In this document: in pieces, positions 1 to 8,835 of the stretch
Layout of the letters: every line of letters begins with the position of its first letter
Numbering within the stretch: position 1 is the stretch's first letter
DNA from: Verrucomicrobiota bacterium
GTDB lineage: Bacteria > Verrucomicrobiota > Verrucomicrobiia > Limisphaerales > JACRJY01
Reading direction: 5' to 3'
DNA: 39,299 nt
Assembly (NCBI GenBank): GCA_016235585.1
Contig: JACRJY010000132.1
Location: 1 to 39,299, forward strand
Notes under the pieces: generated by a model
Told to the model about the DNA's origin: nothing
The model's database searches: none
The model's input: only the letters and a program-made list of their open reading frames with translations
Position numbers and translations under genes: made by a program

Positions 1-545
1 ACGCAGACGTTGACGGTGACGGCGAGTTCGAGCAACACGGGATTGATCCCGACACCGACGGTGAGCTACACGAGTGCGAATGCGACGGGGAGCATCAGCT
101 ACACGCCGGTGGGCAACGCGAACGGGACGGCGACGATCACGGTGACGGTGAACGACGGCGGGGGCACGGCCAACGGGGGCGTGGAGAGCGTGAGCCAGAC
201 GTTTGCGGTGGCGGTGACGGCGGTGAACGACGCGCCGACCTTGAACGCGATTGGCAACGTAACGATCTACAAGAATTGGTGCGGACAGACGGTGAACCTC
301 TCGGGCATCGGGACGGGAGCGGCCAACGAGACGCAGACGTTGACGGTGACGGCGAGTTCGAGCAACACGGGGCTGATCCCGACGCCGACGGTGAGCTACA
401 CGAGTGCGAACGCGACGGGGAGCATCAGCTTCGCACCGGTGCCGAACACCAGCGGCACGGTGACAATTACGGTGACGACGAGTGACAACGGGGGGACAGC
501 CAACGGCGGCGTGGACACCTTCAGCCGCACCTTTGCGGTGGCGGT
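1..545 (+). repeat. Tandem Ig-like repeat, 330-bp period, near-identical first 100 bp
   Basis: Bases 1-100 and 331-430 differ at only four positions by eye, and all four are synonymous, so 33 residues are identical. After that the two copies diverge clearly. The pattern points to recent duplication or gene conversion limited to part of a domain. Since copy 1 starts at the window edge, further copies probably lie upstream. Confidence 0.85.
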
Positions 546-3500
546 GGACACGGCGTTGAACGTGACTTACAACACCGCCACCGATGTGGCGCTCACCACG
601 GATTGTTTCACGGCCACGGGCAACACGGTGAATTTCACGCTGAACTTCGGACCTCTGCCTGGCACGGAACTGACGGTGGTGAGGAAGACGGGGTTAAGCT
701 ATATCAGCGGCACGTTTGACAACCTCACGAACGGGCAGACGGTGGTGATGGGCTTCGGCGGCACGAACTACAACTTCGTGGCGAACTACTACGGCGGCAG
801 CGGCAACGATCTTGTGCTCGTCTGGAAAGGCAACCGCGCCTACGCGTGGGGCCGCAACAATCTCGGCCAGCTCGGCGACACCACCATCACCCAGCGCAAC
901 GCGCCGGTGGCGGTGACGAACTCGGGCGCGCTGTTCGGCAAGACGATTGTGGCGCTCGCGTCGGGCGGAACCCACAGCCTCGCGCTGTGCTCGGACGGCA
1001 CGGTGGTCGCGTGGGGCGGCAATGGTTCCGGCCAACTGGGTGACAACACCACAACGACGCGCACGTTCCCGGTGGCGGTGAATACGGCGGGGGCGCTCAA
1101 TGGCAAGACGGTGGTGGCGATCGCGGCGTCGGGCGTTCACAGCCTCGCGTTGTGCTCGGACGGCACGGTGGCGGCGTGGGGCCGCAACGTCGAGGGCCAG
1201 CTCGGCCTCGGGGCGGCCTTCTTGCAGACCAACGTGCCGGCGGCGGTGAGCACTTCAGGCGCGTTGAGCGGCAAGACGGTGGTGGGCATTGCGGCGGGGA
1301 GCGTGGGAAATTTCGCGCACAGCCTCGCCCTGTGTTCCGACGGCACGGTGGTGGCCTGGGGTTACAACGCCAACGGGCAGCTCGGCGACGCCAGCACCAC
1401 GCAGCGCAACGCGCCGGTGGCGGTGAACACGAATTCGGGCGTCTCGGCGCTCAACGGCAAATCAGTGGTGAGCATTGCGGCGGGTGATTCGCACAGTGTC
1501 GCGCTGTGCGCGGATGGCACGGTGGCGTCTTGGGGAGCCAACGCTTCCGGCCAGCTCGGCGACGCCAGCTTCACGCAGACCAACGCGCCCGTGGCGGTCA
1601 ATGCGTCGTCGGGCACGTCGTCGCTGTTTGGCAAGACGGTCACGGGCGTGGCGGGCGGCGTCAGCTTCAGCCTGGCGCTCTGTTCGGACGGCACGGTTCA
1701 CGCCTGGGGCCTTAACAACAACGGCCAGCCGGGAACTGGCGTGACCGGGGTGAACACCAACGCGCCGGTGGCGGTGAACACCAGTTCCGGAGTCTCCGCG
1801 CTGTTCGGCAAGACGGTGACGGCCATCGCGGCGGGGGCCGGGCACAACGTCGTGCTGGCCACGGACGGCACGCTCGCCGGGTGGGGCCTCAACACCTTCG
1901 GCCAGGTGGGCAACAACACCGCGACGACGACCAACGCGCCGGCGGCGGTGGACGGTTCTGCGCTGGCGGCGGGCGAGCGCTTCATCGGGCTGTTCCGCAA
2001 CTCGGTTTCCACGCATTCGCTGGCCCTTGTGGGGGTGCCCTTGAGCGCGCCGACGGACATCAGCTTGAGCGCGAGCAGCGTGCCGGAGAACCAGACCAGC
2101 GGAACGAACGTCTGTGTGTTGAGCGCGACCGACGCCAACGCCGGCGACACGGCCACGTTCACCTTCGCCAGCGGCGCGGGCGACACGGGCAACGCCAGCT
2201 TCAGCATCAGCAACGGCACGAACCTGGTGACGGCGGCGATGTTCGACTATGAAGTGCAGAACAGCTACAGCATCCGCCTGCGCGTGACGGACAGCAGCGG
2301 GCTGACTTATGAAGAGCAGTTCACCATCACAGTGATTGATGATTTGACCGAACTGCCCACCATCACCGCCGCGAGCACGGACGAGGACGTGCAGACCACC
2401 TCCGGCCTGGTCATCACGGCGAACAGCTCGGCGGCGACGCATTACAAGGTCACCGCCATCTCCGGCGGGACGCTGTATCAGAACGACGGCACGACGGCGA
2501 TTGCCAACAATGACTTCATCACGGTGGGGCAGGGGACGGCGGGCTTGAAGTTCACGCCCTCGACCAACTCGACCAGCAACGGCTCCTTCACCGTGCAGTC
2601 CTCGACGGCGGCGAACGACGGCGGGCTGGGGGCTAGCGCCCCGGTGTTCACCACCATCACCGTGAACTCGGTCAACGACGTGCCGAGCTTCGTCAAGGGC
2701 GTGGATCAGCACCCGCTCCAGAACAGCGGCCTCACGACCGTCACGGGCTGGGCCACCGCGATCAGCACCGGGCCGGCCAATGAATCCGGGCAGACCGCCA
2801 GCTTTCTCGTGAGCAACAACAACAACCCGATGTTCAGCGTGCAGCCCGCCGTTGCCGCCGATGGCACGCTCACGTTCACTTTGGCGGCGGACACCCTGGC
2901 CACGGCCACGGTCACGGTGCAGGTGCAGGATGACGGCGGCACGGCCAACGGCGGGGTGGACACCAGCGCCGGGCAGACGTTTGTCATCGCCGTGCCCAGC
3001 CGTTACAGCTCGGGCTCGGTGGCGACCGCCGCCGGGCCGGCCTCGCTCTCGCTGGCGGATTACAACGGCGACAAATTCAACGACATCTTTGTCGCCAACG
3101 CCACCGCCGGCACCGTGACCCTGCTGCTGAACAACGGCAGCGGCTCGTTCGTGATGGGCACCAACATCACCGTGGGCAGCGGCCCCGCCGCCATCGCGCT
3201 GGCGGATTTCAACGCGGACGGCAAGCGCGACGTGGTGGTGGCCAACTTCAATGATGACAATGTGAGCATCAAGCTGAGCTATGGCGTGATCCTCTCCTGG
3301 GGCATGACCAGCGCGGTGCCGGCGACGGTTTCCGTGGGCGACGGCCCCGCCGCGATTGCGATTGGTGATGGCAAGAGCTTCAACAACGACAACAAGGCGG
3401 ACATCGCCGTGGCGAACTACAATGACAACACCGTCAGCATCCTGCTGGGCGTCGGGAACGGCACGTTCACCAGCGCTTCCGGCTCGCCGATAGCGGTGGG

Positions 3501-6174
3501 CACGGGGCCGGCCAGCATGGAGCGGAGTGATTTCAACAAGGATGGCAACCTTGATTTCACCGTCGTGTGCGCCGGAGACAACGCCGTCAGGGTTTATCTG
3601 GGCGCGGGCGACGGCACTTTCACCCAGGCGCCCTCTTCGCCCGTCAGCGTGGGGAGCAATCCCCGCAGCGTTGCGGTGGGGGACATCAACAAGGATGGCA
3701 ATCCGGACATGGCCGTGGCCAACGCCACCGACAACAATGTCACCATTCTGCTGGGCGTGGGCGACGGCACTTTCACAAATCCTGCTCCGGCCACCGTGAC
3801 CGTTGGCACCACGCCCATGAGTGTTACCTTGGTGGACATGGACGGGGACGCGAAGGTGGATCTGGTGACCGCGAACCAGGGGGCCAACACGGTGACCGTC
3901 CGTCTCGGCAATGGGGATGGCACCTTCGGGAATGCCGAACACTACAGCGTCGGTTCCGGGCCGTCCGCCGTGGCGGCCCGCGCCCTGACGGGCTACCTGC
4001 CCACGATTGTCACCGCCAACAGCGGCGACGGCACGGTCTCGATTCTGGCGAACATTGTCCCGCTGGCCCTCGCCAAGGCGGTTTCGTTGCTGGAGGACTC
4101 CACCGCCGCCATCGCGCTTTCCGCCACCGGCACCGGCACCTTGAACTACACCTTGAAGACGGCACCCACCAACGGAGTGATCAAGACGAACTCCGTGACC
4201 ATTTCTTCCGGATCGTATCCCGCGACCTTGGGGGCCGGCGCGTCCAACGTGACCTATTGTCCCAACACGAACTTTTCCGGCGGCGACAGCTTCACCTTTG
4301 CCGTGGACACCGGCGGCGTGGAATCCTCCGCCGCGAAGGTGACCTTGAACGTGACGGCGGTGAACGAGGCCCCCACGTTCGACCTGAACACCAACCTGCT
4401 GGTCGCGGTGGCCGAGGATTATCCCTCGCTGGTGACGGTCTCAAACTTCGTCACCAACATCATCAAGGGGCCGGGCATCGAATCCAACCAGACCATCACG
4501 TTCACTCTCGTCGCGACCACCCCGGCCTTCTTCATCACCAAGCCGGCGGTCAACGCCGCCGGCCGGCTCACCTTCCGGCCCGCCCTGCAGTCGAACGGCG
4601 TCCAATACGTCTCCATTTACGGCAAGGACAGCGGCGGCACGGCCAACGGCGGCTGGGCCACCAGTTCCACGCAGACCTTCGCCATCACGGTCACTTCCTC
4701 CAATGACCGGCCCACCATCTCCGTCATCACGGATCGCGTCGGGCGCGAGGACGCCGCCACCAACATCAGCTTCACCGTCGGCGATGCGGACAACGACCCG
4801 GGCTCGCTGACCCTCACGGTGAGTTCCAGCAACACGGGCCTGGTGCCGAATGGCAATCTCCTCCTCGGCGGCGGCGGCACGAGCCGCACCCTGCTGATCA
4901 CGCCCGTGGCGAACTCGAACGGCTTCACCTACATCACCAACATCGTCAGCGACGGCATCCTCTCCACCACGCGCGTCTTCAAGGTCACCTTCCAGCCCGT
5001 CAACGACGCGCCTTCGTTCACCATGTTTGACACGAGCCTGACCCTCGCGCGCAACAGCGGGACGGTGAGCACGACCAACTGGATCCTCACCTCCTCGCCG
5101 GGGCCGGCGGACGAAACCGCGCAGACCATCAAATACACGCTGACCAACCACAACACCAACCTGTTCAGCCCGCAGCCGGGCATCACCAACGGCATCCTCA
5201 CCGTGAAGGGCGCCAGCAATGCCATCGGCACGACCACTCTCAACGTCGTGGCCAAGGACAGCGGCAACACGCTCTTTGGCGGGGTGACCTCCTCCACCCA
5301 GTCGCTCACGCTCACGCTCACGTGGCGTGCCGGTGACCTCATCGTGGCCGACCGCGGCCCGGCGGGCGTCGGCGGCGCCATCTTTGCCGTGAACACCAAC
5401 ACCGGCGCACAGACCCTCATCACCACGAACTTCTACGATCCCGTGGCCCTCGCCTTCGCGACCAACGGCGACCTGATCGTCGTGGACTACGACGCGCTGC
5501 CCGACGATCCCTCCTTCGGCGCGGTCTATCGCATCAGCAAGAGCACCCTCGCGCAGACGGTTGTTTCCTCGGGGGCTGATTTCGCCGAACCTGTCGGCGT
5601 GGCGGTCGAGGCGGATGACAGCATCCTCGTGGCGGATTCCGATGCCTACAGCAACCTCGGCGCGGTCTTCCGCGTGCATCCCATCAGCGGCGTGAAGACG
5701 CTCTTGGCCAGCAACTTCACGCAGCTCGCGGGCATCGCGGTTTCCACCAACGGCGCGATTTATGTGACCGATGAAGGGACAGGCAGCGTGATTGAGATTG
5801 ATCCCGTCACTGGCGTGGCGACGACCGTCGCTTCCGCCGGCGTCGAACTGACCTCCCCGGTTGGCATTGCTGTGGAGCCGGGCACGGGTGACCTGATCGT
5901 GGTCAACAAGGCCACCAAGAAGCTGTTGCGTGTGACCACGGGTGGCGCAGTGAGCGTGATCAACGGCTCAACCGATTTCGTCAACGAGCCAACCCATGTG
6001 GCGATTGACGCCAACGGCGACTTCTTCGTCACCGACGGCATGGACGGCTCACCGGCGGGTCAGCGTCACCTCTATCGGGTGGACAAGACCACGGGCGCGC
6101 TGACCCTGCTTTCCTCCGACAGCGATCCGGGCGCGGTGATTGACCAGCCGCGCGGCGTGGGCGTGGCGCAGTAA
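1..6174 (+). CDS. Giant multidomain surface protein (Ig/cadherin-RCC1-FG-GAP-NHL), 5' end outside window
   Basis: The reading frame is open from base 1, so the N-terminus and any signal peptide are missing; 2057 residues are visible. Order of modules: two Ig-like repeats (nt 1-545); seven RCC1 repeats with the W-G-x-N-x-x-G-Q-L-G signature (about nt 832-2030); a cadherin-like domain (2041-2340); Ig-like domains with N-D-x-P boundaries; seven FG-GAP/VCBS repeats with D-x-N-x-D-G-type calcium loops (about 3000-4060); more cadherin/Ig-like domains (4060-5320); and six NHL-type blades (5330-6174), where the final P-R-G-V-G-V strand could close blade 1. No PEP-CTERM, LPXTG or type IX tail is seen at the C-terminus. 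The modules are those of extracellular adhesins and polymer-binding proteins; the ligand is unknown. It shares its FG-GAP phrasing with the protein at 18237-30725, suggesting common ancestry. Function is inferred from domains only. Confidence 0.9.
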   Translation, partial: TQTLTVTASSSNTGLIPTPTVSYTSANATGSISYTPVGNANGTATITVTVNDGGGTANGGVESVSQTFAVAVTAVNDAPTLNAIGNVTIYKNWCGQTVNLSGIGTGAANETQTLTVTASSSNTGLIPTPTVSYTSANATGSISFAPVPNTSGTVTITVTTSDNGGTANGGVDTFSRTFAVAVDTALNVTYNTATDVALTTDCFTATGNTVNFTLNFGPLPGTELTVVRKTGLSYISGTFDNLTNGQTVVMGFGGTNYNFVANYYGGSGNDLVLVWKGNRAYAWGRNNLGQLGDTTITQRNAPVAVTNSGALFGKTIVALASGGTHSLALCSDGTVVAWGGNGSGQLGDNTTTTRTFPVAVNTAGALNGKTVVAIAASGVHSLALCSDGTVAAWGRNVEGQLGLGAAFLQTNVPAAVSTSGALSGKTVVGIAAGSVGNFAHSLALCSDGTVVAWGYNANGQLGDASTTQRNAPVAVNTNSGVSALNGKSVVSIAAGDSHSVALCADGTVASWGANASGQLGDASFTQTNAPVAVNASSGTSSLFGKTVTGVAGGVSFSLALCSDGTVHAWGLNNNGQPGTGVTGVNTNAPVAVNTSSGVSALFGKTVTAIAAGAGHNVVLATDGTLAGWGLNTFGQVGNNTATTTNAPAAVDGSALAAGERFIGLFRNSVSTHSLALVGVPLSAPTDISLSASSVPENQTSGTNVCVLSATDANAGDTATFTFASGAGDTGNASFSISNGTNLVTAAMFDYEVQNSYSIRLRVTDSSGLTYEEQFTITVIDDLTELPTITAASTDEDVQTTSGLVITANSSAATHYKVTAISGGTLYQNDGTTAIANNDFITVGQGTAGLKFTPSTNSTSNGSFTVQSSTAANDGGLGASAPVFTTITVNSVNDVPSFVKGVDQHPLQNSGLTTVTGWATAISTGPANESGQTASFLVSNNNNPMFSVQPAVAADGTLTFTLAADTLATATVTVQVQDDGGTANGGVDTSAGQTFVIAVPSRYSSGSVATAAGPASLSLADYNGDKFNDIFVANATAGTVTLLLNNGSGSFVMGTNITVGSGPAAIALADFNADGKRDVVVANFNDDNVSIKLSYGVILSWGMTSAVPATVSVGDGPAAIAIGDGKSFNNDNKADIAVANYNDNTVSILLGVGNGTFTSASGSPIAVGTGPASMERSDFNKDGNLDFTVVCAGDNAVRVYLGAGDGTFTQAPSSPVSVGSNPRSVAVGDINKDGNPDMAVANATDNNVTILLGVGDGTFTNPAPATVTVGTTPMSVTLVDMDGDAKVDLVTANQGANTVTVRLGNGDGTFGNAEHYSVGSGPSAVAARALTGYLPTIVTANSGDGTVSILANIVPLALAKAVSLLEDSTAAIALSATGTGTLNYTLKTAPTNGVIKTNSVTISSGSYPATLGAGASNVTYCPNTNFSGGDSFTFAVDTGGVESSAAKVTLNVTAVNEAPTFDLNTNLLVAVAEDYPSLVTVSNFVTNIIKGPGIESNQTITFTLVATTPAFFITKPAVNAAGRLTFRPALQSNGVQYVSIYGKDSGGTANGGWATSSTQTFAITVTSSNDRPTISVITDRVGREDAATNISFTVGDADNDPGSLTLTVSSSNTGLVPNGNLLLGGGGTSRTLLITPVANSNGFTYITNIVSDGILSTTRVFKVTFQPVNDAPSFTMFDTSLTLARNSGTVSTTNWILTSSPGPADETAQTIKYTLTNHNTNLFSPQPGITNGILTVKGASNAIGTTTLNVVAKDSGNTLFGGVTSSTQSLTLTLTWRAGDLIVADRGPAGVGGAIFAVNTNTGAQTLITTNFYDPVALAFATNGDLIVVDYDALPDDPSFGAVYRISKSTLAQTVVSSGADFAEPVGVAVEADDSILVADSDAYSNLGAVFRVHPISGVKTLLASNFTQLAGIAVSTNGAIYVTDEGTGSVIEIDPVTGVATTVASAGVELTSPVGIAVEPGTGDLIVVNKATKKLLRVTTGGAVSVINGSTDFVNEPTHVAIDANGDFFVTDGMDGSPAGQRHLYRVDKTTGALTLLSSDSDPGAVIDQPRGVGVAQ

Positions 6175-6191
6175 GGCGGGTGTTTTTTCAC

Positions 6192-6223
6192 CGGCGGCGG
6201 ACTTGATGTCCGCCGCCGTTTTT
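6192..6223 (+). terminator. Rho-independent terminator after the giant gene
   Basis: An 11-bp perfect GC-rich stem (left arm 6192-6202, right arm 6208-6218) with a 5-nt loop TTGAT is followed directly by a run of T (6219-6223). It lies 18 nt after the TAA stop at 6172-6174 and so ends that transcript before the permease gene. Confidence 0.85.
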
Positions 6224-6241
6224 GTCTGCTTCACTCCCTGC

Positions 6242-6270
6242 TTGCCGCGCTCCCGGCTTATCCTTAACGT
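6242..6270 (+). promoter_or_regulatory. Candidate sigma70-type promoter for the MFS gene
   Basis: TTGCCG (6242-6247) and TAACGT (6265-6270) are separated by 17 nt. The -10 box ends 12 nt before the ATG at 6283, so the leader would be only about 5 nt. No Shine-Dalgarno sequence is present between them. Same geometry as several other starts in this window. Confidence 0.45.
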
Positions 6271-6282
6271 CGCCGCACCACT

Positions 6283-7644
6283 ATGAATTCCGCTATCCGC
6301 TTCAAGCTGTTCCTGATGATGGTGCTCCAGTTTTTCATCTGGGGCGCGTGGCTGCCGCTCATCTTCGGCTACCTGCCCAGCCTCGGCTTTTCCCCGGCGC
6401 AGCAGTCGTGGATATTGAACGCCTTTCCCATCGCCGCGATTGTCGGGATGTTCTTCAGCAACCAGTTCGCCGACCGCAATTTCGCGGCGGAGAAGTTCCT
6501 CGCCTTCAGCCATCTCGTCGGCGGGCTGGCCATCATGGGGCTGGCGTTCATCGAGCCGCCCACGAACCCTGCGGCGGGCGCGCCGAACGGGGCGTTCCTG
6601 CCCTTCTTCATCCTGATGCTGATCCACTGCCTGTTCTACGTGCCGACGATCTCCATCACGAACTCCATCGCCTTCACGCACATGAAGGACGCGCAGCAGG
6701 AGTTCGGCATCGTGCGCATGGGCGGCACCATCGGCTGGATTCTCGCCGCGTGGCCGTTCACGTTTATCCTCGTGGACTGGGCCAAGGTGGACGCCGCCAA
6801 GACCAGCGGCTTCGTGGAATGGCTGGGCGCTGTGTTGAGTTCCGGCCTGACCGGCGACCCGCTCAAGGAGGCGACGAAGTGGACTTACATCGTGGCCGGC
6901 ATCGCCTCGTTGGTGCTGGCCGTCTTCAGTCTGACGCTGCCGCCCACGCCGCCGAAGAAGGCGGGAAATGGCACGGAAAATCTGGCCTGGCTGGAGGCGC
7001 TCAAGCTGCTCAAGCACCCGTTCATCCTCGTGCTCTGGCTGGTCACCTTGATTGATAGCGCGGTGCACAACAGTTATTTCATGTGGACGGGCACATTCTT
7101 GGGCACGACGGCGGATAAGGGCGGCGTGGGCATTCCCGGCAACTGGATCATGCCCGTGATGAGCCTGGGCCAGATCGCGGAAATCCTCACCATGTTCGTC
7201 CTCGGCGCGACGCTCAAGCGGCTGGGCTGGAAGTGGACGATGGTGATTGGCATTCTCGGTCACGCGGCGCGCTTCGCGGTCTACGCGTTTTTCCCGCAGC
7301 ACAAGGAGATCATCATCCTCGTCCAGATTCTCCACGGCATCTGCTACGCCTTTTTCTTCGCGACGGTCTACATCTTCGTCGAGGAATTTTTCCCGAAGGA
7401 CGCGCGGGCCAGCGCGCAGGGCCTGTTCAACGTCATGATTCTCGGGGCCGGTTCGCTGCTCGCGGCGAGCGTGTGCCCGGCCTTGTTTAAGAATATGACG
7501 AAGGGGGATGTGACAAATTTCCAAAGCCTGTTCCTGATTCCCTTCGGCCTCGCGACGGCGGCGGCCGTCCTGCTGGCGCTGTTCTTTAATCCGCCGGCCA
7601 AGGCCGCGCCCAGCGGTGAAGGCGCGGCATCGCCGCTGCATTGA
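6283..7644 (+). CDS. MFS permease, nucleoside:H+ symporter-like
   Basis: This 453-residue protein is strongly hydrophobic throughout, with about 12 membrane segments and a polar central loop near residues 220-240 (rich in P and K, ending G-N-G-T-E-N). Length and layout fit the major facilitator superfamily. The N-terminal F-F-I-W-G-A-W-L-P stretch and the later G-x-V-R-x-G-G-T-I-G-W-I motif are typical of the nucleoside:H+ symporter (NupG/XapB-like) branch that is abundant in Planctomycetes and Verrucomicrobia. It would import nucleosides or another small solute across the inner membrane; the real substrate is not predictable. The ATG at 6283 is preceded by a promoter-like sequence, not a ribosome binding site. 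It is followed after 51 nt by the DUF1802 gene, which seems to have its own promoter. Confidence 0.85.
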   Translation: MNSAIRFKLFLMMVLQFFIWGAWLPLIFGYLPSLGFSPAQQSWILNAFPIAAIVGMFFSNQFADRNFAAEKFLAFSHLVGGLAIMGLAFIEPPTNPAAGAPNGAFLPFFILMLIHCLFYVPTISITNSIAFTHMKDAQQEFGIVRMGGTIGWILAAWPFTFILVDWAKVDAAKTSGFVEWLGAVLSSGLTGDPLKEATKWTYIVAGIASLVLAVFSLTLPPTPPKKAGNGTENLAWLEALKLLKHPFILVLWLVTLIDSAVHNSYFMWTGTFLGTTADKGGVGIPGNWIMPVMSLGQIAEILTMFVLGATLKRLGWKWTMVIGILGHAARFAVYAFFPQHKEIIILVQILHGICYAFFFATVYIFVEEFFPKDARASAQGLFNVMILGAGSLLAASVCPALFKNMTKGDVTNFQSLFLIPFGLATAAAVLLALFFNPPAKAAPSGEGAASPLH

Positions 7645-7660
7645 GTCGGGCGGGCCACCG

Positions 7661-7689
7661 TTGCGGAAGCGGCGCGGGCCGGTTAAACT
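7661..7689 (+). promoter_or_regulatory. Candidate leaderless promoter for the DUF1802-maf pair
   Basis: TTGCGG (7661-7666), a 17-nt spacer, then TAAACT (7684-7689). Only six bases separate the -10 box from the ATG at 7696, which would put the transcription start at or next to the A of the start codon. No Shine-Dalgarno sequence is present. Confidence 0.5.
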
Positions 7690-7695
7690 CCGCCC

Positions 7696-8271
7696 ATGCG
7701 ACACGCTTTCAAAGAATGGGCCGTGGTGGTGGACGCGCTGGGGCGCGGCGGGCAAATCCTGATTCTCCGCAAGGGCGGCATCAGCGAAGGGCAGGGGGGC
7801 TTCCGCGTGGAGCAGCCGCGTTTTCTTCTTTTTCCGACGCTCTTTCACCAGCAGCGTGAGCGGGTGATTCCCAGCGCACAGCGTCGCTACGATGAAATTT
7901 CCACTGGCTTCGGCGACCCGCAGCGGGTGCGTCTGGCATTCTGCGCGGAAGTGGTCGAATGGCGGCGGCTCGATTTGCCCGTGGCGTTGGAGCGGCTGCG
8001 TGGCCAGCACATCTGGCGCGAGGATGTCATTGCGGAGCGTTTCGACTGGGGCCGGGACAAAAACATCTTCGCGCTCGCGGTGCGGGTGAGCCGTCTGCCC
8101 CGCGTGGTGGAACTGCCCGTGCTGCCGGAATACGGCGGTTGCAAGTCGTGGATCGAACTCGCGACCGAGGTGGACACGTCCGGCAGCGCGCCCGTGCTGG
8201 GCGGCGCGGAATTTGAAGCCAGACTCAACCAGTTCCGCGCCGTGCCCGCGCCGCAAATTGCCGCCGCATGA
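7696..8271 (+). CDS. DUF1802 family protein
   Basis: A 191-residue soluble protein with no signal peptide or membrane segment. The N-terminal pattern (F-K-E-W-A-V-V-V-D-A-L, then I-L-R-K-G-G-I-S-E-G and F-L-L-F-P-T-L-F-H-Q-Q) is characteristic of the DUF1802 family, found in cyanobacteria, Planctomycetes and Verrucomicrobia. Its biochemical role is unknown to me. The stop codon overlaps the maf start by 4 nt (ATGA at 8268-8271), so the two are translationally coupled and probably co-transcribed from the promoter at 7661-7689. The coupling may hint at a role near nucleotide housekeeping, but that is guesswork. The family assignment comes from recognising motifs and was not searched. Confidence 0.85.
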   Translation: MRHAFKEWAVVVDALGRGGQILILRKGGISEGQGGFRVEQPRFLLFPTLFHQQRERVIPSAQRRYDEISTGFGDPQRVRLAFCAEVVEWRRLDLPVALERLRGQHIWREDVIAERFDWGRDKNIFALAVRVSRLPRVVELPVLPEYGGCKSWIELATEVDTSGSAPVLGGAEFEARLNQFRAVPAPQIAAA

Positions 8272-8834
8272 AACTGCCGCCGATCATCCTGGCCTCGGCG
8301 TCGCCCCGGCGCGCGGAACTGCTGCACGGAATGGGAGTGCGTTTCAAATTCATCACCGCACCCGCGGAGGAGATTCACGACGATCAACTCACGGCGACGG
8401 AGCTTTGCCAGGTCAACGCCTTCCGCAAGGCGCGCGCCGTCGCCACCGCGCATCCGTCGTCGCTTGTGCTGGGCGCGGACACGCTGGTCACGCTGGACGG
8501 GGAGCTGTTCGGCAAGCCGCGAGATTTGACGGACGCGGCGCGGATGCTGCGAAAGCTGGCCGGGAGGACGCATCAGGTGGTGACGGGCGTCTGCCTGATT
8601 CATCTGCGCACGCGCCGGTGCCGGATTTTTTTCGAGCGGACGGACGTGAAGTTCAAGCGGCTTTCCGCCGCCGCCATCCGCCGGTATCACGCCCAGGTCA
8701 ATCCGCTGGACAAGGCGGGCGCCTACGGCATTCAAGAGCACGGCGACCTGATCGTGCAGTCCATCCGCGGCTCGCTGACGAACGTGATCGGCCTGCCGGT
8801 GGAGCGGCTGCGCGCGGAGCTGGCCGCGTGGTGA
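8268..8834 (+). CDS. maf: Maf family nucleotide pyrophosphatase
   Basis: This 188-residue protein matches the Maf/Ham1 fold: A-S-A-S-P-R-R at residues 9-15 (phosphate-binding loop near the N-terminus), G-A-D at 69-71 with the catalytic/metal-binding Asp71, K-P at 83-84, and D-K-A-G-A-Y-G-I-Q at about 148-156. Family members hydrolyse non-canonical or modified nucleoside triphosphates (dTTP/UTP or m7GTP type) to the monophosphate plus pyrophosphate, and act in house-cleaning or division control. The length is normal for the family. It overlaps the DUF1802 gene by 4 nt and ends one base before the convergent cyclase gene; no separate terminator is visible in that junction. Substrate subtype (YhdE or YceF) cannot be fixed by eye. 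Confidence 0.93.
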   Translation: MKLPPIILASASPRRAELLHGMGVRFKFITAPAEEIHDDQLTATELCQVNAFRKARAVATAHPSSLVLGADTLVTLDGELFGKPRDLTDAARMLRKLAGRTHQVVTGVCLIHLRTRRCRIFFERTDVKFKRLSAAAIRRYHAQVNPLDKAGAYGIQEHGDLIVQSIRGSLTNVIGLPVERLRAELAAW

Positions 8835-8835
8835 G

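Noticed and set aside
1462..3942. 826-codon open frame on the minus strand across the first giant gene
   Set aside because: It is a mirror frame of GC-rich, repeat-rich coding DNA. The translation is rich in Arg, His, Gly, Ala and Val with no domains, while the plus strand has clear RCC1 and FG-GAP repeats.
6049..8256. 735-codon minus-strand frame over the permease and DUF1802 genes
   Set aside because: It crosses a terminator and two well-supported genes and gives a charged, motif-free product.
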